A stretch of DNA of 64,000 bases from a virus (IMGVR_UViG_3300037234_000551:1-64000), one strand, 5' to 3'; shown: positions 51,977-61,146, counted from the stretch's first letter. Translations and numbers: made by a program. Notes: generated by a model not told the origin, from the sequence alone.

Positions 51977-54682
51977 ATGCCAAGTCTTCTTGACATTAAC
52001 GAGTTTTCTAAGGAGTTAAAAGAAGTTACCTCAATAAAGATGATGGCGAAAAAGAAGTTCCATCCAAAAGGACTGTTCTCTGAGCAGATCTTCGGCCCAG
52101 TTAGGAATTTTACTTGTCAGTGTGGTACGTATTATGGAATTTCTGGTGCTGGTGGAACTTGTGCTGTATGTGAGGTTGATATTGTTAATAGTGATGAGAG
52201 GAGAAGGAAGTTTGCTAGAATAATCCTTCCTTTTCCGGTTGTGAATCCAATTTTCTATGAATTGGTAGCTGATATTGGAGGTTCAAAAATAAAAGGCCTT
52301 CTAGATAGTTTAATGAGAAATGAACAAAGTATTTTATATGTGATTGACGATGAATATGGAGTCGCTACTGATGATTCAGCGATTCCATCTGGTGCAGAGA
52401 AATTTGAGAAAGTTGTAGCAATTGACAAACTTGTAAGGGACCTTTCCCATATGTTTGTTGAGGATGGTATTCTTGAGTGGAAAGTGATTAGAGATAACTT
52501 GGACAAACTGTTTATACACAATGTCCTTGTATTGCCCCCTGACCTTAGACCGGCTGCGAAAAATATTGAAAGAAACAACCAAGTGGTTGATCAAATAAAT
52601 AGATATTACATTCAGATACTTACGAAGAAAGAAATTATGAGAGACACAATAGTTGACATACATAGGGATAAGAAGCTTTTCTATAGCTACTTTACCCAAA
52701 TTCAGAAAGATGTGAATGAGTTGTACTCACACATTATTTCTAAATTAGCAAAGAAGGAAGGTCTGATTAGGGGAAATATCTTAGGTAAGAGAATTGATTT
52801 TTCTGGTCGAGCTGTGATAATTCCTGACCCTGTATTGAAATTAGATGAATGTGTTTTACCTTACCTGATGTTTCTCGAACTGTTCAAATTACAGATATCT
52901 AAGAAACTCATAGAGATTGGTAGATTTAAATTACTGAATGATTCTATTGACTTTGTTGATGATTGTATAGAAATGAGATCTCCAGTGCTCTATCGAGTTT
53001 GTGAAGAAATTGCTGAGGATGAAGTCTGTTTACTGAATAGACAACCTTCATTACACCGATTGAGTATGGTTGGTTTTAACATCAAAATATCTCTAGATAA
53101 TGTTATTAAGATCCATCCATTAGCATGCCCTGGTTTCAACGCTGATTTTGATGGAGATCAAATGGCAGTCTACATTCCAATTTCTGAAGAATCAAAGAAT
53201 GAGGTGAGAGAAAAATTTCTCATAACGAAAAATTTGAGTAATCCAGCGAATGAGAGTTTAGCAACAATTCCAAGTCAAGACATAATTCTTGGAGTATTTG
53301 CCCTAACAAATGATAGTTTTTCTGAATTATCAAATAAAGTTGAGTTCAAGGGAGAACAAGTTAACGAAGGAGTAAAGATATTTAATGAATGTTTACCAGA
53401 GGACTATCCTCTGATTAATGAGGCAGTTAGAAAGAGAAAGTTGATGATTATACTCAATGATATTAAAAATAGATATGATGTGGAAGTTGTTCAGGAAGTT
53501 CTAGATAAGATAAAATTTATTGGTTTTAAGTACTCAACCTTATTTGGGGCGACCATGTCTCTTGACTCATTTGATGGAGATTTGTCCAAGATAAAAGATG
53601 AGATATACTCGGGTCAAAGTATAAGAAATCAGATTGAAATGATCTCTAGTGAAAAAACCACAAAGGCGCTTCGAGACAGTTTTAAGTATTCATACATGGT
53701 TGAGTCTGGAGCAAGAGGAAGTTGGGATCAGGTTGGGCAGATAATATTGACCCGAGGTTTTATCTCCAATTTCAAAGGTCAAATTCTTCAGACACCAATT
53801 AAACATAGTCTTTTAGAAGGTTTGACTCATGAAGAGTTTTTCAACTCCACATATGGTTGCAGAAAAGGACTCTTGGATGTTGCACTCAATACTGGTGCGT
53901 CTGGTTATTTGTCAAGGAAGTTAATCTTTGCTTGTGCAAATCTTCAGATTGGAGACCACGAAGATTGTGGAACAACTGATCTTCTTGAAGTCCATGTGAA
54001 GAATGATAGAAAGGCAAGAATGCTGATTAATAGGCACTACAATGATAATGGAAATCTAGATAAGATAACTAGTGAGAATCATTTATCTTTTGTCGATAAA
54101 GTAATTAATATTAGAAGTCCAATATTTTGCAAAACTTCAAAAGTATGTAGAACATGCTACGGAGACTTGTATAAAGTTTTGGATAGTAGGTTTGTTGGAG
54201 TTATTGCTGCACAAAGTCTAGGAGAGTGTAATACCCAACTCGTCTTAAGGACTTTTCATACATCTGGAGTTGCCCATGTGAAAGAGGGAGAACAAGCAGA
54301 TGATGAAGCAGTAAGACAGATGGATATTATTGGTGACCTTGCAACAGCATCTAAATTGCTACATAAGTTTGATAAGAAGAATCACACAAGTATTGTCTCT
54401 GATCTCTTTGATGTCTACAACACAAATCGAAGCATCCATCATGTTCATTTTGAATGTGTGGTTTCTCAATTAATGTGGAAAGGCACAAGAAAGTGGAGAC
54501 TGTTAGAAGGACGAGAAAAGTTAAGCCCAGAATATCACTCAGTACAGAAAGTACCAAGTTATGAGAGTTGGTTACTAGGTTTAGCATTTTCAAGACCAAA
54601 GCAACATATCTTAAAAGGAATTTTGCAACCAGGAAGATACTACGGAGTTATGGACAAGATTCTATGCGGAAAGGAGTTATAG
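51977..54682 (+). CDS. RNA polymerase beta' subunit (set 2), unsplit
   Basis: 901 residues. FHPKGLFSEQIFGPVRNFTC starts the N-terminal domain with the zinc-binding C47, C49, C62 and C65. LGKRIDFSGRAVI, the catalytic NADFDGD at 388-394 and a C-terminal SGVAHV-type trigger-loop region follow. This is a more bacterial-like beta' than set 1, which lost the zinc site. One chain carries the whole subunit. GAGGAGTAATA precedes ATG 51977. Confidence 0.95.
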   Translation: MPSLLDINEFSKELKEVTSIKMMAKKKFHPKGLFSEQIFGPVRNFTCQCGTYYGISGAGGTCAVCEVDIVNSDERRRKFARIILPFPVVNPIFYELVADIGGSKIKGLLDSLMRNEQSILYVIDDEYGVATDDSAIPSGAEKFEKVVAIDKLVRDLSHMFVEDGILEWKVIRDNLDKLFIHNVLVLPPDLRPAAKNIERNNQVVDQINRYYIQILTKKEIMRDTIVDIHRDKKLFYSYFTQIQKDVNELYSHIISKLAKKEGLIRGNILGKRIDFSGRAVIIPDPVLKLDECVLPYLMFLELFKLQISKKLIEIGRFKLLNDSIDFVDDCIEMRSPVLYRVCEEIAEDEVCLLNRQPSLHRLSMVGFNIKISLDNVIKIHPLACPGFNADFDGDQMAVYIPISEESKNEVREKFLITKNLSNPANESLATIPSQDIILGVFALTNDSFSELSNKVEFKGEQVNEGVKIFNECLPEDYPLINEAVRKRKLMIILNDIKNRYDVEVVQEVLDKIKFIGFKYSTLFGATMSLDSFDGDLSKIKDEIYSGQSIRNQIEMISSEKTTKALRDSFKYSYMVESGARGSWDQVGQIILTRGFISNFKGQILQTPIKHSLLEGLTHEEFFNSTYGCRKGLLDVALNTGASGYLSRKLIFACANLQIGDHEDCGTTDLLEVHVKNDRKARMLINRHYNDNGNLDKITSENHLSFVDKVINIRSPIFCKTSKVCRTCYGDLYKVLDSRFVGVIAAQSLGECNTQLVLRTFHTSGVAHVKEGEQADDEAVRQMDIIGDLATASKLLHKFDKKNHTSIVSDLFDVYNTNRSIHHVHFECVVSQLMWKGTRKWRLLEGREKLSPEYHSVQKVPSYESWLLGLAFSRPKQHILKGILQPGRYYGVMDKILCGKEL

Positions 54683-54933
54683 TGAAAGTAGAAGGACTTC
54701 TACATTCATTTGATGTGTCTTGTCAAACGAGACAATTTACTAGGAGGAGGTTATTGAGATTTATAAGATTGAATGCTCATTTACTAAAAGACCATCAATT
54801 TTATGGATGGATAATGAAAAAAGTTGATAGGAACTATATGACTGATATTACAGATAGTGATGTGATAAATTTTGTAACATGGATTGCAAAAAAGACGGGA
54901 GGACAAGTTGAACATACTCAATCCGTACTTTAA
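54682..54933 (+). CDS. Small basic protein between beta' and beta
   Basis: GTG 54682 overlaps the beta' stop with AAGGAGTTATA upstream. 83 residues, basic, helical (RRRLLRFIRLNAH). It overlaps the beta start by 26 nt. Perhaps a small polymerase-associated protein, by position only. Confidence 0.6.
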   Translation: MKVEGLLHSFDVSCQTRQFTRRRLLRFIRLNAHLLKDHQFYGWIMKKVDRNYMTDITDSDVINFVTWIAKKTGGQVEHTQSVL

Positions 54934-57907
54934 AGTTAATGAGGAGAACAATATTTTTTCAATTCGAAAAAATGAACTCTCCTCCTTAACTGAGAAGGTA
55001 AGGGAAATTCTGAAACCTGCTGAGGAACTAGGATTTGAAGTAACTGATTTTTGTATCAAAGAATCAAAGTTTACCTCAGGAGAGTTGTTCAAAACCCTAA
55101 AGCAGAACTTGGTTATTAAGTTACAAAAAGGGAACTCTGAGATTGATCTGAGTATGGCAATACCAAAACTCATTGATCATAATTACATAATGATAAAAGG
55201 TAGGAAAAAGATTCCACAATTCCAACTTTTTGATATTCCCATTGTTACAAGAGGAAAATCAATTAAGTTAAGAACGAATGTTGCTTCAATAATGGTCTTT
55301 GAGGAAAGGCAACAACCACATATAAAATTGAGTATTCTTGGTAAGAAAGTCTCATTTGCTTTAATTATGTTTGCTTACTATGGATTAGAAGAAATGAATA
55401 CACGATTTGGTCTGTCTAATATGACAGTAAGTGGAAATACTGCACTTGATAAGCTAATGCTAGACTTGAAAGTCTACTATGATAACTCAAGAGATTGGAC
55501 ACAAGATGATTTTATGAATGAGATTGGGAGACATTACTCTCAATACAATGTGAAGTCAAAGGGAGAAGATCTTATATATGCCCTTGATTTAATTCTTAAA
55601 ACTGATGTAATGTCAGCTGAATACTTTGCGACTGGATCTATATTAGAAGAATTATATGAGGCCATTGCTGGTAAAGAATATGATGATACCGACTTTAGAA
55701 ATAAGAGAGTTAGATGTGCAGAATATATGATTTTATCAAAGGTTTCAAAGGCTGTCTTTGATTTATGTATGTCTAATAGGACAACTCGTCAACCGAAGTT
55801 TAATATAAACTCATCTCAGATTCTCTCTGAGTGTAATGTGTCTGATATTGTTCAATTCGATTTTGCGATTAACCCAATTGAAGAATTGACCAGGTTATCA
55901 AGAGTAAGTCTGATTGGACCTGGAGGTTTTAATCGTGAGAATGTTCCTGAGCATTTGAGAGACATTTGTCCTAGTATGTTTGGGAGAATATGTCCAGTTG
56001 ATACGCCAGATAGAGATAACTGTGGAGTTATTCAGAACTTGCTTCCAAATGTGAAATTAGATAGCAATTTGAGATTTTCTGAGGAGGTTCTGGATAAACA
56101 AGTTATTTCTATTCCTGTTTCTATGGTTCCATTTCTTGAGCATAATGATCAGACGAGATTGCAGATGTCTGCATCTCAGATGAGACAGTCAATAATGCTG
56201 AGGAGTTTTGATAAACCCATAATTCAATCTGGTTGTGAAGGTCTATACACTGACTTCACTCAATTTGTTAAGAGAGCAAAAAAGAGCGGAGAAGTCGTAC
56301 ATCAGGATGGTAAATTCTTAGTTGTTAAATATGATGATAATGAAACTGATGTTTTTGATATTGCGTATCGAAAGATATATGTTGAGAATATGGATATTAT
56401 GAAAGTTTATGTTAAGGTTGGGGACAAGTTTGGAGCTGGAGAAATTCTAGCTGAAAGCGGTTTTGTCACTGACGGAGAAATAAACTTTGGAAGAAATCTG
56501 TTAACCGCTGTCATGACATACTATGGTCATAATTATGAAGATGGAATAGTTATATCTGACCGATTAGTTAAAGAGCGAATTTTTACTTCTATACACTATC
56601 GAGATTTATCATTTACGGTTCCACCAAATAAAGTTCTTTTGAGTCTAGCTAATAGTGATTATAAACCATTACCTGATATAATGGAAGATATAGATCCTGG
56701 TCAACCATATGCGACAATGAAAGAAGTAACATCTGGTTTAGACTTTTACTCCGTTTTTGAAGAACAAATGCCTCTTACAACCAGAAAGAAGGTTCGGATA
56801 ACTGATATAAGTATATATGCAAATGTGTGGAATAAGGAGATACCTGAGTATAGAGATTGGATTGAAAAGAAGCTAGAAGATCAAAAACAGAAGGAAAGTG
56901 AATTTCAAAAGGTCATATTTGACCATCTTCCAACTGTAGAAGCAAAACAGTTTATTCGAGATCGAAATTTGAGTAAATTCTCTCACATTGGTCGATACAA
57001 AGTTAAGGGCGAACCAGTTAATGGAGTTCGTATTGAGATGTTTGGTGTCTATCTTAGACCAATACAGGCGGGAGATAAAATTGCAAACAGACATGGTAAT
57101 AAGGGAGTTATCTCTAGGATAGTTCCACATGAGAAAATGCCTCAACTTCCGGATGGAAGGAATGTTGATATTTGTATAAATCCTCTAGGGATAATTTCGA
57201 GAATGAACATTGGTCAGTTATTTGAGTTACACTTAGCAATGTCTTTTGTGGACTTAAAAGCAAAACTAATTGAAATGATTGATAAGGAGGAAAGTCAGAA
57301 AGACATTAAGAAAGCGTTGCTTCATTATATTAAGACTGCGGATAATACTGAAGACAAATGGTATTATAAGCAGTTTAAAGAGCAACTTCCCAAAACAATT
57401 GATAAAGGGTTTATTGATAAGTTGTCATTGATTCAACCTCCATTTGAGTCTGTTTCATTGGAGATGGTCAAAGAAGCAATGGGGAGAACAGGAACTCAAT
57501 TTGAGTATGGTATTTATGATCCTATCTCGAAAGAAAATCTTCTAAATAAAATTGCTGTTGGTTATATCTATTTCTTTAAGATGGTTCATATAGCTGAGAC
57601 AAGACTTGCAGCAAGGGGGATTGGATCATATGCAAAGAAAACCCTTCAACCGTTAGGAGGTAGAAAACACAGGGGCGGTCAGAGATGTGGAGAAATGGAA
57701 ACTGCGTGTCTAATTGCACATGATGGACCAGTTAATTTGGCTGAATTTCTGACAACAAAATCGGATTGTATAGACTTGAAAAATAGATATATCAACGAGA
57801 CGATTGAGTCAGAGTTCATCAAACCAAAAGAAGATGAAGATGATGTTTCTGAGTCGGTTAAATTGTTAGATGCATACTTTAATGTGATTGGAGTTTCGAA
57901 AGAATGA
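54908..57907 (+). CDS. RNA polymerase beta subunit (set 2), unsplit
   Basis: TTG 54908 is preferred (GGGAGGAC upstream); an upstream TTG at 54884 is possible. 999 residues. Beta signatures in order: MTYYGHNYEDGIVISD, GDKIANRHGNKGVIS (about 722), NPLGIISRMNIGQLFEL (about 757-773), QPLGGRKHRGGQRCGEME (about 912-929). Shorter than bacterial beta and than set 1 (1363), chiefly at the N-terminus. With 51977 it forms a second complete core. Confidence 0.95.
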   Translation: MNILNPYFKVNEENNIFSIRKNELSSLTEKVREILKPAEELGFEVTDFCIKESKFTSGELFKTLKQNLVIKLQKGNSEIDLSMAIPKLIDHNYIMIKGRKKIPQFQLFDIPIVTRGKSIKLRTNVASIMVFEERQQPHIKLSILGKKVSFALIMFAYYGLEEMNTRFGLSNMTVSGNTALDKLMLDLKVYYDNSRDWTQDDFMNEIGRHYSQYNVKSKGEDLIYALDLILKTDVMSAEYFATGSILEELYEAIAGKEYDDTDFRNKRVRCAEYMILSKVSKAVFDLCMSNRTTRQPKFNINSSQILSECNVSDIVQFDFAINPIEELTRLSRVSLIGPGGFNRENVPEHLRDICPSMFGRICPVDTPDRDNCGVIQNLLPNVKLDSNLRFSEEVLDKQVISIPVSMVPFLEHNDQTRLQMSASQMRQSIMLRSFDKPIIQSGCEGLYTDFTQFVKRAKKSGEVVHQDGKFLVVKYDDNETDVFDIAYRKIYVENMDIMKVYVKVGDKFGAGEILAESGFVTDGEINFGRNLLTAVMTYYGHNYEDGIVISDRLVKERIFTSIHYRDLSFTVPPNKVLLSLANSDYKPLPDIMEDIDPGQPYATMKEVTSGLDFYSVFEEQMPLTTRKKVRITDISIYANVWNKEIPEYRDWIEKKLEDQKQKESEFQKVIFDHLPTVEAKQFIRDRNLSKFSHIGRYKVKGEPVNGVRIEMFGVYLRPIQAGDKIANRHGNKGVISRIVPHEKMPQLPDGRNVDICINPLGIISRMNIGQLFELHLAMSFVDLKAKLIEMIDKEESQKDIKKALLHYIKTADNTEDKWYYKQFKEQLPKTIDKGFIDKLSLIQPPFESVSLEMVKEAMGRTGTQFEYGIYDPISKENLLNKIAVGYIYFFKMVHIAETRLAARGIGSYAKKTLQPLGGRKHRGGQRCGEMETACLIAHDGPVNLAEFLTTKSDCIDLKNRYINETIESEFIKPKEDEDDVSESVKLLDAYFNVIGVSKE

Positions 57908-58206
57908 AACACAGAAAAACTGGTTTAGAAATTGCTACTAATCTAGAGGAAGCGTGGGAAAAATTTCCCTATGATTATAAATGTTATGTACTAAGGATCT
58001 GTCCTGAGTGCGGTGAGTTGTTGCGGGTTTTTCAAGAGCCACACAATGCTATGTCCTGTGGTAAGTGTGGTTTCTATGCTGGAATTGAAATAACTGAACA
58101 TAACAGAGAACATTTTACAATAGGTAGAGCGCCAGGTCTAGGTACGACCGGAAGGAGACCTAAGAAAGTAATGCCTTTGAAAAGCACAAGTTTCGGAAAG
58201 GTGTAA
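57904..58206 (+). CDS. Zinc-ribbon protein, 100 aa
   Basis: Four-nt overlap with beta 2. CPECGELL and CGKCGFY form a classical C4 zinc ribbon at about 40-70; the basic tail has GTTGRRPKK. A small nucleic-acid-binding or transcription-factor-like protein is possible. Confidence 0.7.
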   Translation: MKHRKTGLEIATNLEEAWEKFPYDYKCYVLRICPECGELLRVFQEPHNAMSCGKCGFYAGIEITEHNREHFTIGRAPGLGTTGRRPKKVMPLKSTSFGKV

Positions 58207-58207
58207 T

Positions 58208-58384
58208 ATGTCAACCTTAGATAAAGGTTCAATAACAATTTCTAAAAAGGGAGTTGATCAAGTTAGAAAAGTTTTAGAAGAAGTTATCGAATTTGAAGAG
58301 TGCTTTGCACATGAGGTAGGAGAATCTAACTGTCTCCATTGTAATGCAGACTTAGCACACAGTTACTTAAAGGAGGATGAGTGA
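58208..58384 (+). CDS. Tiny protein with CLHC motif, 58 aa
   Basis: ATG 58208 (GGAAAGGTGTAAT upstream) to TGA 58384. A helical first half, then NCLHCNADLAH, similar in part to the CLHCGG of the startless frame at 50168. Short and tightly packed between neighbours. Confidence 0.6.
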   Translation: MSTLDKGSITISKKGVDQVRKVLEEVIEFEECFAHEVGESNCLHCNADLAHSYLKEDE

Positions 58385-58672
58385 ATGGCGAAAGTTTACA
58401 ATTACTATGAAATGAAGTTACGAAGATTCTCCAAGGAGATGGTAGAGATTGTTGATAAAATAGTGAAGATAGAAAAGAAGTGGACTTTGGGTGCAACAAC
58501 TGTTGAAGAAGCACGTACAGATTTACTAATGGTAGGGGAGTTGATTAAGACTTTGACAGACAAAGCACTAGAGTTGAATGTAATTGGTGATAAGTATGAT
58601 CTTGTCAAGTTCAGACTCGATAACTCAAGAGCAAAGATAAGGAAAGCACTTAGAGGAGATTGGGGTGAGTGA
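58385..58672 (+). CDS. Hypothetical helical protein, 95 aa
   Basis: AAAGGAGGATGAGTGA precedes ATG 58385. Charged and helical, ending in a basic stretch RKALRGDWGE. Its last 11 nt overlap the acceptor stem of the tRNA-like gene. Confidence 0.65.
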   Translation: MAKVYNYYEMKLRRFSKEMVEIVDKIVKIEKKWTLGATTVEEARTDLLMVGELIKTLTDKALELNVIGDKYDLVKFRLDNSRAKIRKALRGDWGE

Positions 58673-58763
58673 CGGAATCTTAAAATAGTGGCAGACGTAC
58701 GTGGCAAATCAGGTGTCACGTAGCCGTAAAAGGCTATTGCGGGTTCGACTCCCGCCTCACCCC
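58662..58763 (+). tRNA. Unusual class II tRNA-like gene, 8-bp acceptor, anticodon uncertain (TCA or CAG)
   Basis: The acceptor GGGGTGAG/CTCACCCC is 8 bp, stacked directly on a perfect T arm (GCGGG-TTCGACT-CCCGC), so 8+5 bp as in bacterial tRNA-Sec. A long variable arm GCC/GGC is present. The anticodon arm pairs TACGTGGCA with TGTCACGTA (9 bp, one G-U) around AATCAGG, whose central triplet is TCA (reads UGA). But the base before it is A, not the usual U33. Shifting by one gives U33-CAG-G37 (Leu) with a broken stem. The D loop carries about 10 extra bases. No CCA encoded. Candidates: tRNA-Sec or opal suppressor, aberrant tRNA-Leu, or decayed tRNA. Confidence 0.55.
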
Positions 58764-58789
58764 TCACTTTTTAATCTGAGGTATCTGAA

Positions 58790-59197
58790 ATGGCAAAAAT
58801 CTACATCTATTCAAGGAGGCAAATACAGAGGTTACTCCCTTCAAGTAAATCAATTTTAATCTCCATAACCGATCCAGGTCGAGATTATCCGAAAGTTACC
58901 GGTGGTTGGAGATCCCTCCAATTAAGATTCCATGACATTGATGAAGTAAGGGAAAAGGGTGATGTAATAATTAATGATTGGCATGCAGTGAATATACTTA
59001 AGTATCTCGATATGACTCAACCTGAAGAAATCGCGATTAACTGTGAAGCGGGAATTAGTCGAAGTGCAGGCGTTGCGGTCGCACTAGAGGAAATTCTAAA
59101 TGGGAACAACAAAGCGTACAAAAAGTATCCAAACCATAATCGAAGGGTTGCTTCAACGATACTTCGGGTATGGCACGAAAGATTTAGTGGGAATTAA
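58790..59197 (+). CDS. Dual-specificity/tyrosine-phosphatase-like protein
   Basis: 135 residues. INCEAGISRSAG holds the Cys-x5-Arg phosphatase loop (C85, R91), with Asn in place of the usual His before Cys, and NDWHA near 62-66 may supply the general acid Asp. Small DSP-like proteins are found in large phages; substrates are unknown. CTGAGGTATCTGAA precedes ATG 58790. Confidence 0.75.
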   Translation: MAKIYIYSRRQIQRLLPSSKSILISITDPGRDYPKVTGGWRSLQLRFHDIDEVREKGDVIINDWHAVNILKYLDMTQPEEIAINCEAGISRSAGVAVALEEILNGNNKAYKKYPNHNRRVASTILRVWHERFSGN

Positions 59198-59381
59198 TTT
59201 AGACGAAGATTCTGAAGATCCATGTCTTGAATGCCTTTTAGTTTCATCTTGTCATACTCAGTGTGGTCAGAAGGCAGCACACAAAATGTTAGACTATCTA
59301 AATAGTCCTGGTATAAATCCGAATAGTTGCGTTATTGGTTACACACAAAATAAGAAGACGAAGGAGTTGAGAATAATATGA
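59187..59381 (+). CDS. Small Cys-cluster family protein
   Basis: Open frame from 59100, but a start there would overlap the phosphatase gene by 98 nt; GTG 59187 is chosen (weak site), so the start is uncertain. It carries DPCLECLLVSSCHTQC, the six-member Cys-cluster motif. Confidence 0.6.
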   Translation: MGINLDEDSEDPCLECLLVSSCHTQCGQKAAHKMLDYLNSPGINPNSCVIGYTQNKKTKELRII

Positions 59382-59635
59382 AATTAGATTGTTTTTATCA
59401 TTGTAGATTTTGTCAGGCCAATTTTCCTGATGTAATTGAAACTGATGAACCGCTTGAAAATATATTAACGTACCTATTTCGTTACAACTTCATGTATAAA
59501 GCCCATGAGTGTGAGAAAGGTCCTAGTAATATTGCTAAAAAAATGAAAGGGGTAATTGGAGTTGCTGACCTAACTGGACTTAGATTAGCCGAGGAAGAAG
59601 ATGCCGAATCCATTCATTCCGATAACAAAGGCTGA
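59378..59635 (+). CDS. Small zinc-finger protein, 85 aa
   Basis: ATG overlaps the previous stop. CRFC with a following H-x-C (KAHEC) gives a likely C2HC zinc site; the C-terminus is acidic. Confidence 0.65.
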   Translation: MKLDCFYHCRFCQANFPDVIETDEPLENILTYLFRYNFMYKAHECEKGPSNIAKKMKGVIGVADLTGLRLAEEEDAESIHSDNKG

Positions 59636-60182
59636 GGATAAGTGGAACTCAAAGGCCTACTCACATAGAGCTGTTAATATGTTTATCTGCCCTCTCTGTG
59701 GTTGGGATTTAAAAATAACTGGTATACAGCAGGCTAGTGATTTTGTTCCTATTGGCGATAAAAAGATTAGATGGGCACACTACACTCTAAGATGTGGTAT
59801 GTCAAATAATTGTAAATTTGAAATTAAAACCTACTTTAGAAAGTGGAAACAGAGTTATACTTCTCGTCCCATGCCAATGACGAAACTTCAGAGGCATAAA
59901 ATACATAAAAAGATAAGGAAAAATGTTGATGCCAAATGGGAAAGTATGAATTACTATAACAAGTGTTTCTCAATGGATGTTTGTCCTGAGTGTGGAGAGA
60001 AACTTGTAATGGCCTTAACTACTGCTGGGACTGGTTTTAGTTATATACCACAACTTAGAGTTGAATGTTCACACAACCTAATAAAAGTTGGTGAAAAAAA
60101 CCATTGTAGTTTTTTAACAACTGCAATTATTAGTTTGGAGGTTGGAGGTCTTATGTACGCAAGGTTGGCACCCAATATATAG
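59601..60182 (+). CDS. Two-zinc-ribbon protein, 193 aa
   Basis: Two similar units: CPLCGWDL ... RCGMSNNC near 30-75 and CPECGEKL ... CSHN...HC near 125-185, each a C4-type ribbon, so an internal duplication. Basic linker. Overlaps the previous gene by 35 nt. Probably nucleic-acid binding; ends just before tRNA-Trp. Confidence 0.65.
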   Translation: MPNPFIPITKAEDKWNSKAYSHRAVNMFICPLCGWDLKITGIQQASDFVPIGDKKIRWAHYTLRCGMSNNCKFEIKTYFRKWKQSYTSRPMPMTKLQRHKIHKKIRKNVDAKWESMNYYNKCFSMDVCPECGEKLVMALTTAGTGFSYIPQLRVECSHNLIKVGEKNHCSFLTTAIISLEVGGLMYARLAPNI

Positions 60183-60183
60183 T

Positions 60184-60261
60184 ACGCACGTAGCTCAGTC
60201 TGGTTAGAGCATCGGGCTCCAAATCCGAGTGCCGGGGGTTCAAATCCCTCCGTGCGTGCCA
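60184..60261 (+). tRNA. tRNA-Trp (CCA)
   Basis: Cloverleaf complete: acceptor ACGCACG/CGTGCGT, D arm GCTCAGTCTGGTTAGAGC, anticodon stem TCGGG/TCCGA with loop CTCCAAA (anticodon CCA), T loop TTCAAAT, discriminator G and encoded CCA. Confidence 0.95.
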
Positions 60262-60272
60262 TATGATTCTAT

Positions 60273-60346
60273 TGCCGGGTCGTCTAACGGTAGGACATAA
60301 GTCTTTGGAACTTATCATCGGGGTTCGAATCCCTGCCCGGCAGCCA
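60273..60346 (+). tRNA. tRNA-Gln (TTG)
   Basis: Acceptor TGCCGGG/CCCGGCA, anticodon stem TAAGT/ACTTA with loop CTTTGGA (anticodon TTG), T loop TTCGAAT, discriminator G and CCA encoded. Eleven nt after tRNA-Trp. Confidence 0.94.
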
Positions 60347-60421
60347 CACTGTGTGGCCAAGTGGTTAAGGCAACGGATTGCAAATCCGTGATCCCCGGTT
60401 CGAATCCGGGCACAGTGTCCA
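60347..60421 (+). tRNA. tRNA-Cys (GCA)
   Basis: Acceptor CACTGTG/CACAGTG, anticodon stem ACGGA/TCCGT with loop TTGCAAA (GCA), T arm CCCGG-TTCGAAT-CCGGG, discriminator T (the usual U73 of tRNA-Cys) and CCA. It abuts tRNA-Gln with no gap, so both come from one precursor. Confidence 0.94.
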
Positions 60422-60432
60422 AAGGATCTAAA

Positions 60433-60591
60433 ATGAAGTTGCTATTACTAATATTAAAGAGGAAAGTAAAATGGAGTTTTTGTTCTGGATGCCTAATAAA
60501 AAGATGGAAGTTCAAGAGATGGTACGGAAATGAGGAAGAGTGTCGACTCGTTTGTCAATGTCCATTCTGTGGAACCCTTAGCTATACATAG
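60433..60591 (+). CDS. Small basic Cys-containing protein, 52 aa
   Basis: ATG 60433 follows AAAGGATCT directly after tRNA-Cys. FCSGC and CQCPFCG give a zinc ribbon; the middle is basic. The frame running upstream through tRNA-Cys is an artefact. Confidence 0.55.
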   Translation: MKLLLLILKRKVKWSFCSGCLIKRWKFKRWYGNEEECRLVCQCPFCGTLSYT

Positions 60592-60598
60592 GTGAGAG

Positions 60599-60853
60599 AT
60601 GTTATGTCCTTGTGATGAATGTTTGATTTCAACAATGTGTTCAGAGGAATGCCTTGATTTATATAGATTTATAAACAAGGCAGCAAATGGACTTATGTGC
60701 TTAAAACAAGGGGAGTATATAGAAACATTACCTAATAAATTAAGACAAAGAATTGAAGATTTTAGTTATCTAGACTTTCACTATATGATACGAAAATATT
60801 CTGATTGTACTGAAGTTAGCATAGAGAGGAAAAATAAGGAGAGGGTAATATGA
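60599..60853 (+). CDS. Small Cys-cluster family protein, 84 aa
   Basis: Starts MLCPCDECLISTMCSEEC, the family motif at the very N-terminus, then a helical part YRFINKAANG ... LRQRIEDF. The two following genes share both parts, so they are tandem paralogues. GGTGAGAG precedes ATG 60599. Confidence 0.72.
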   Translation: MLCPCDECLISTMCSEECLDLYRFINKAANGLMCLKQGEYIETLPNKLRQRIEDFSYLDFHYMIRKYSDCTEVSIERKNKERVI

Positions 60854-61146
60854 TTTATCCTTGCAAAGATTGTCTAGTTGATCCAATGTGTTCTGATAAG
60901 TGTATTGATTATCTTGCATTTGTCAATAGCTCAGCAGATAACCTAGGTGAAATGAGTGCTGACGAAATTGCATATATAATAACGGAAGTTCCACTTGAGA
61001 TAAGAAGGAAGATTCAAAAATTTGTTAGTGAGGGAGTTCGTTACGCTGAGGATGTCCAGAGGAATTTTTATAGAGGAATTGAGATACACGGTTTTCGAAC
61101 AGAGGAATCAAGCGAATGCTCAACTACCCTTGTAGGAATTGCTTAG
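60850..61146 (+). CDS. Small Cys-cluster family protein, 98 aa
   Basis: MIYPCKDCLVDPMCSDKC, then YLAFVNSSADN and EVPLEIRRKIQKF, aligned with its two neighbours. ATGA overlap with the previous gene. Function unknown. Confidence 0.72.
   Translation: MIYPCKDCLVDPMCSDKCIDYLAFVNSSADNLGEMSADEIAYIITEVPLEIRRKIQKFVSEGVRYAEDVQRNFYRGIEIHGFRTEESSECSTTLVGIA

Noticed and set aside
60041-60515. Reverse-strand ORFs over the tRNA cluster (FEPPALGF, GIRTPM, FEPGITDLQS types)
   Set aside because: These are the well-known false translations of antisense tRNA genes; every real gene here is on the + strand.
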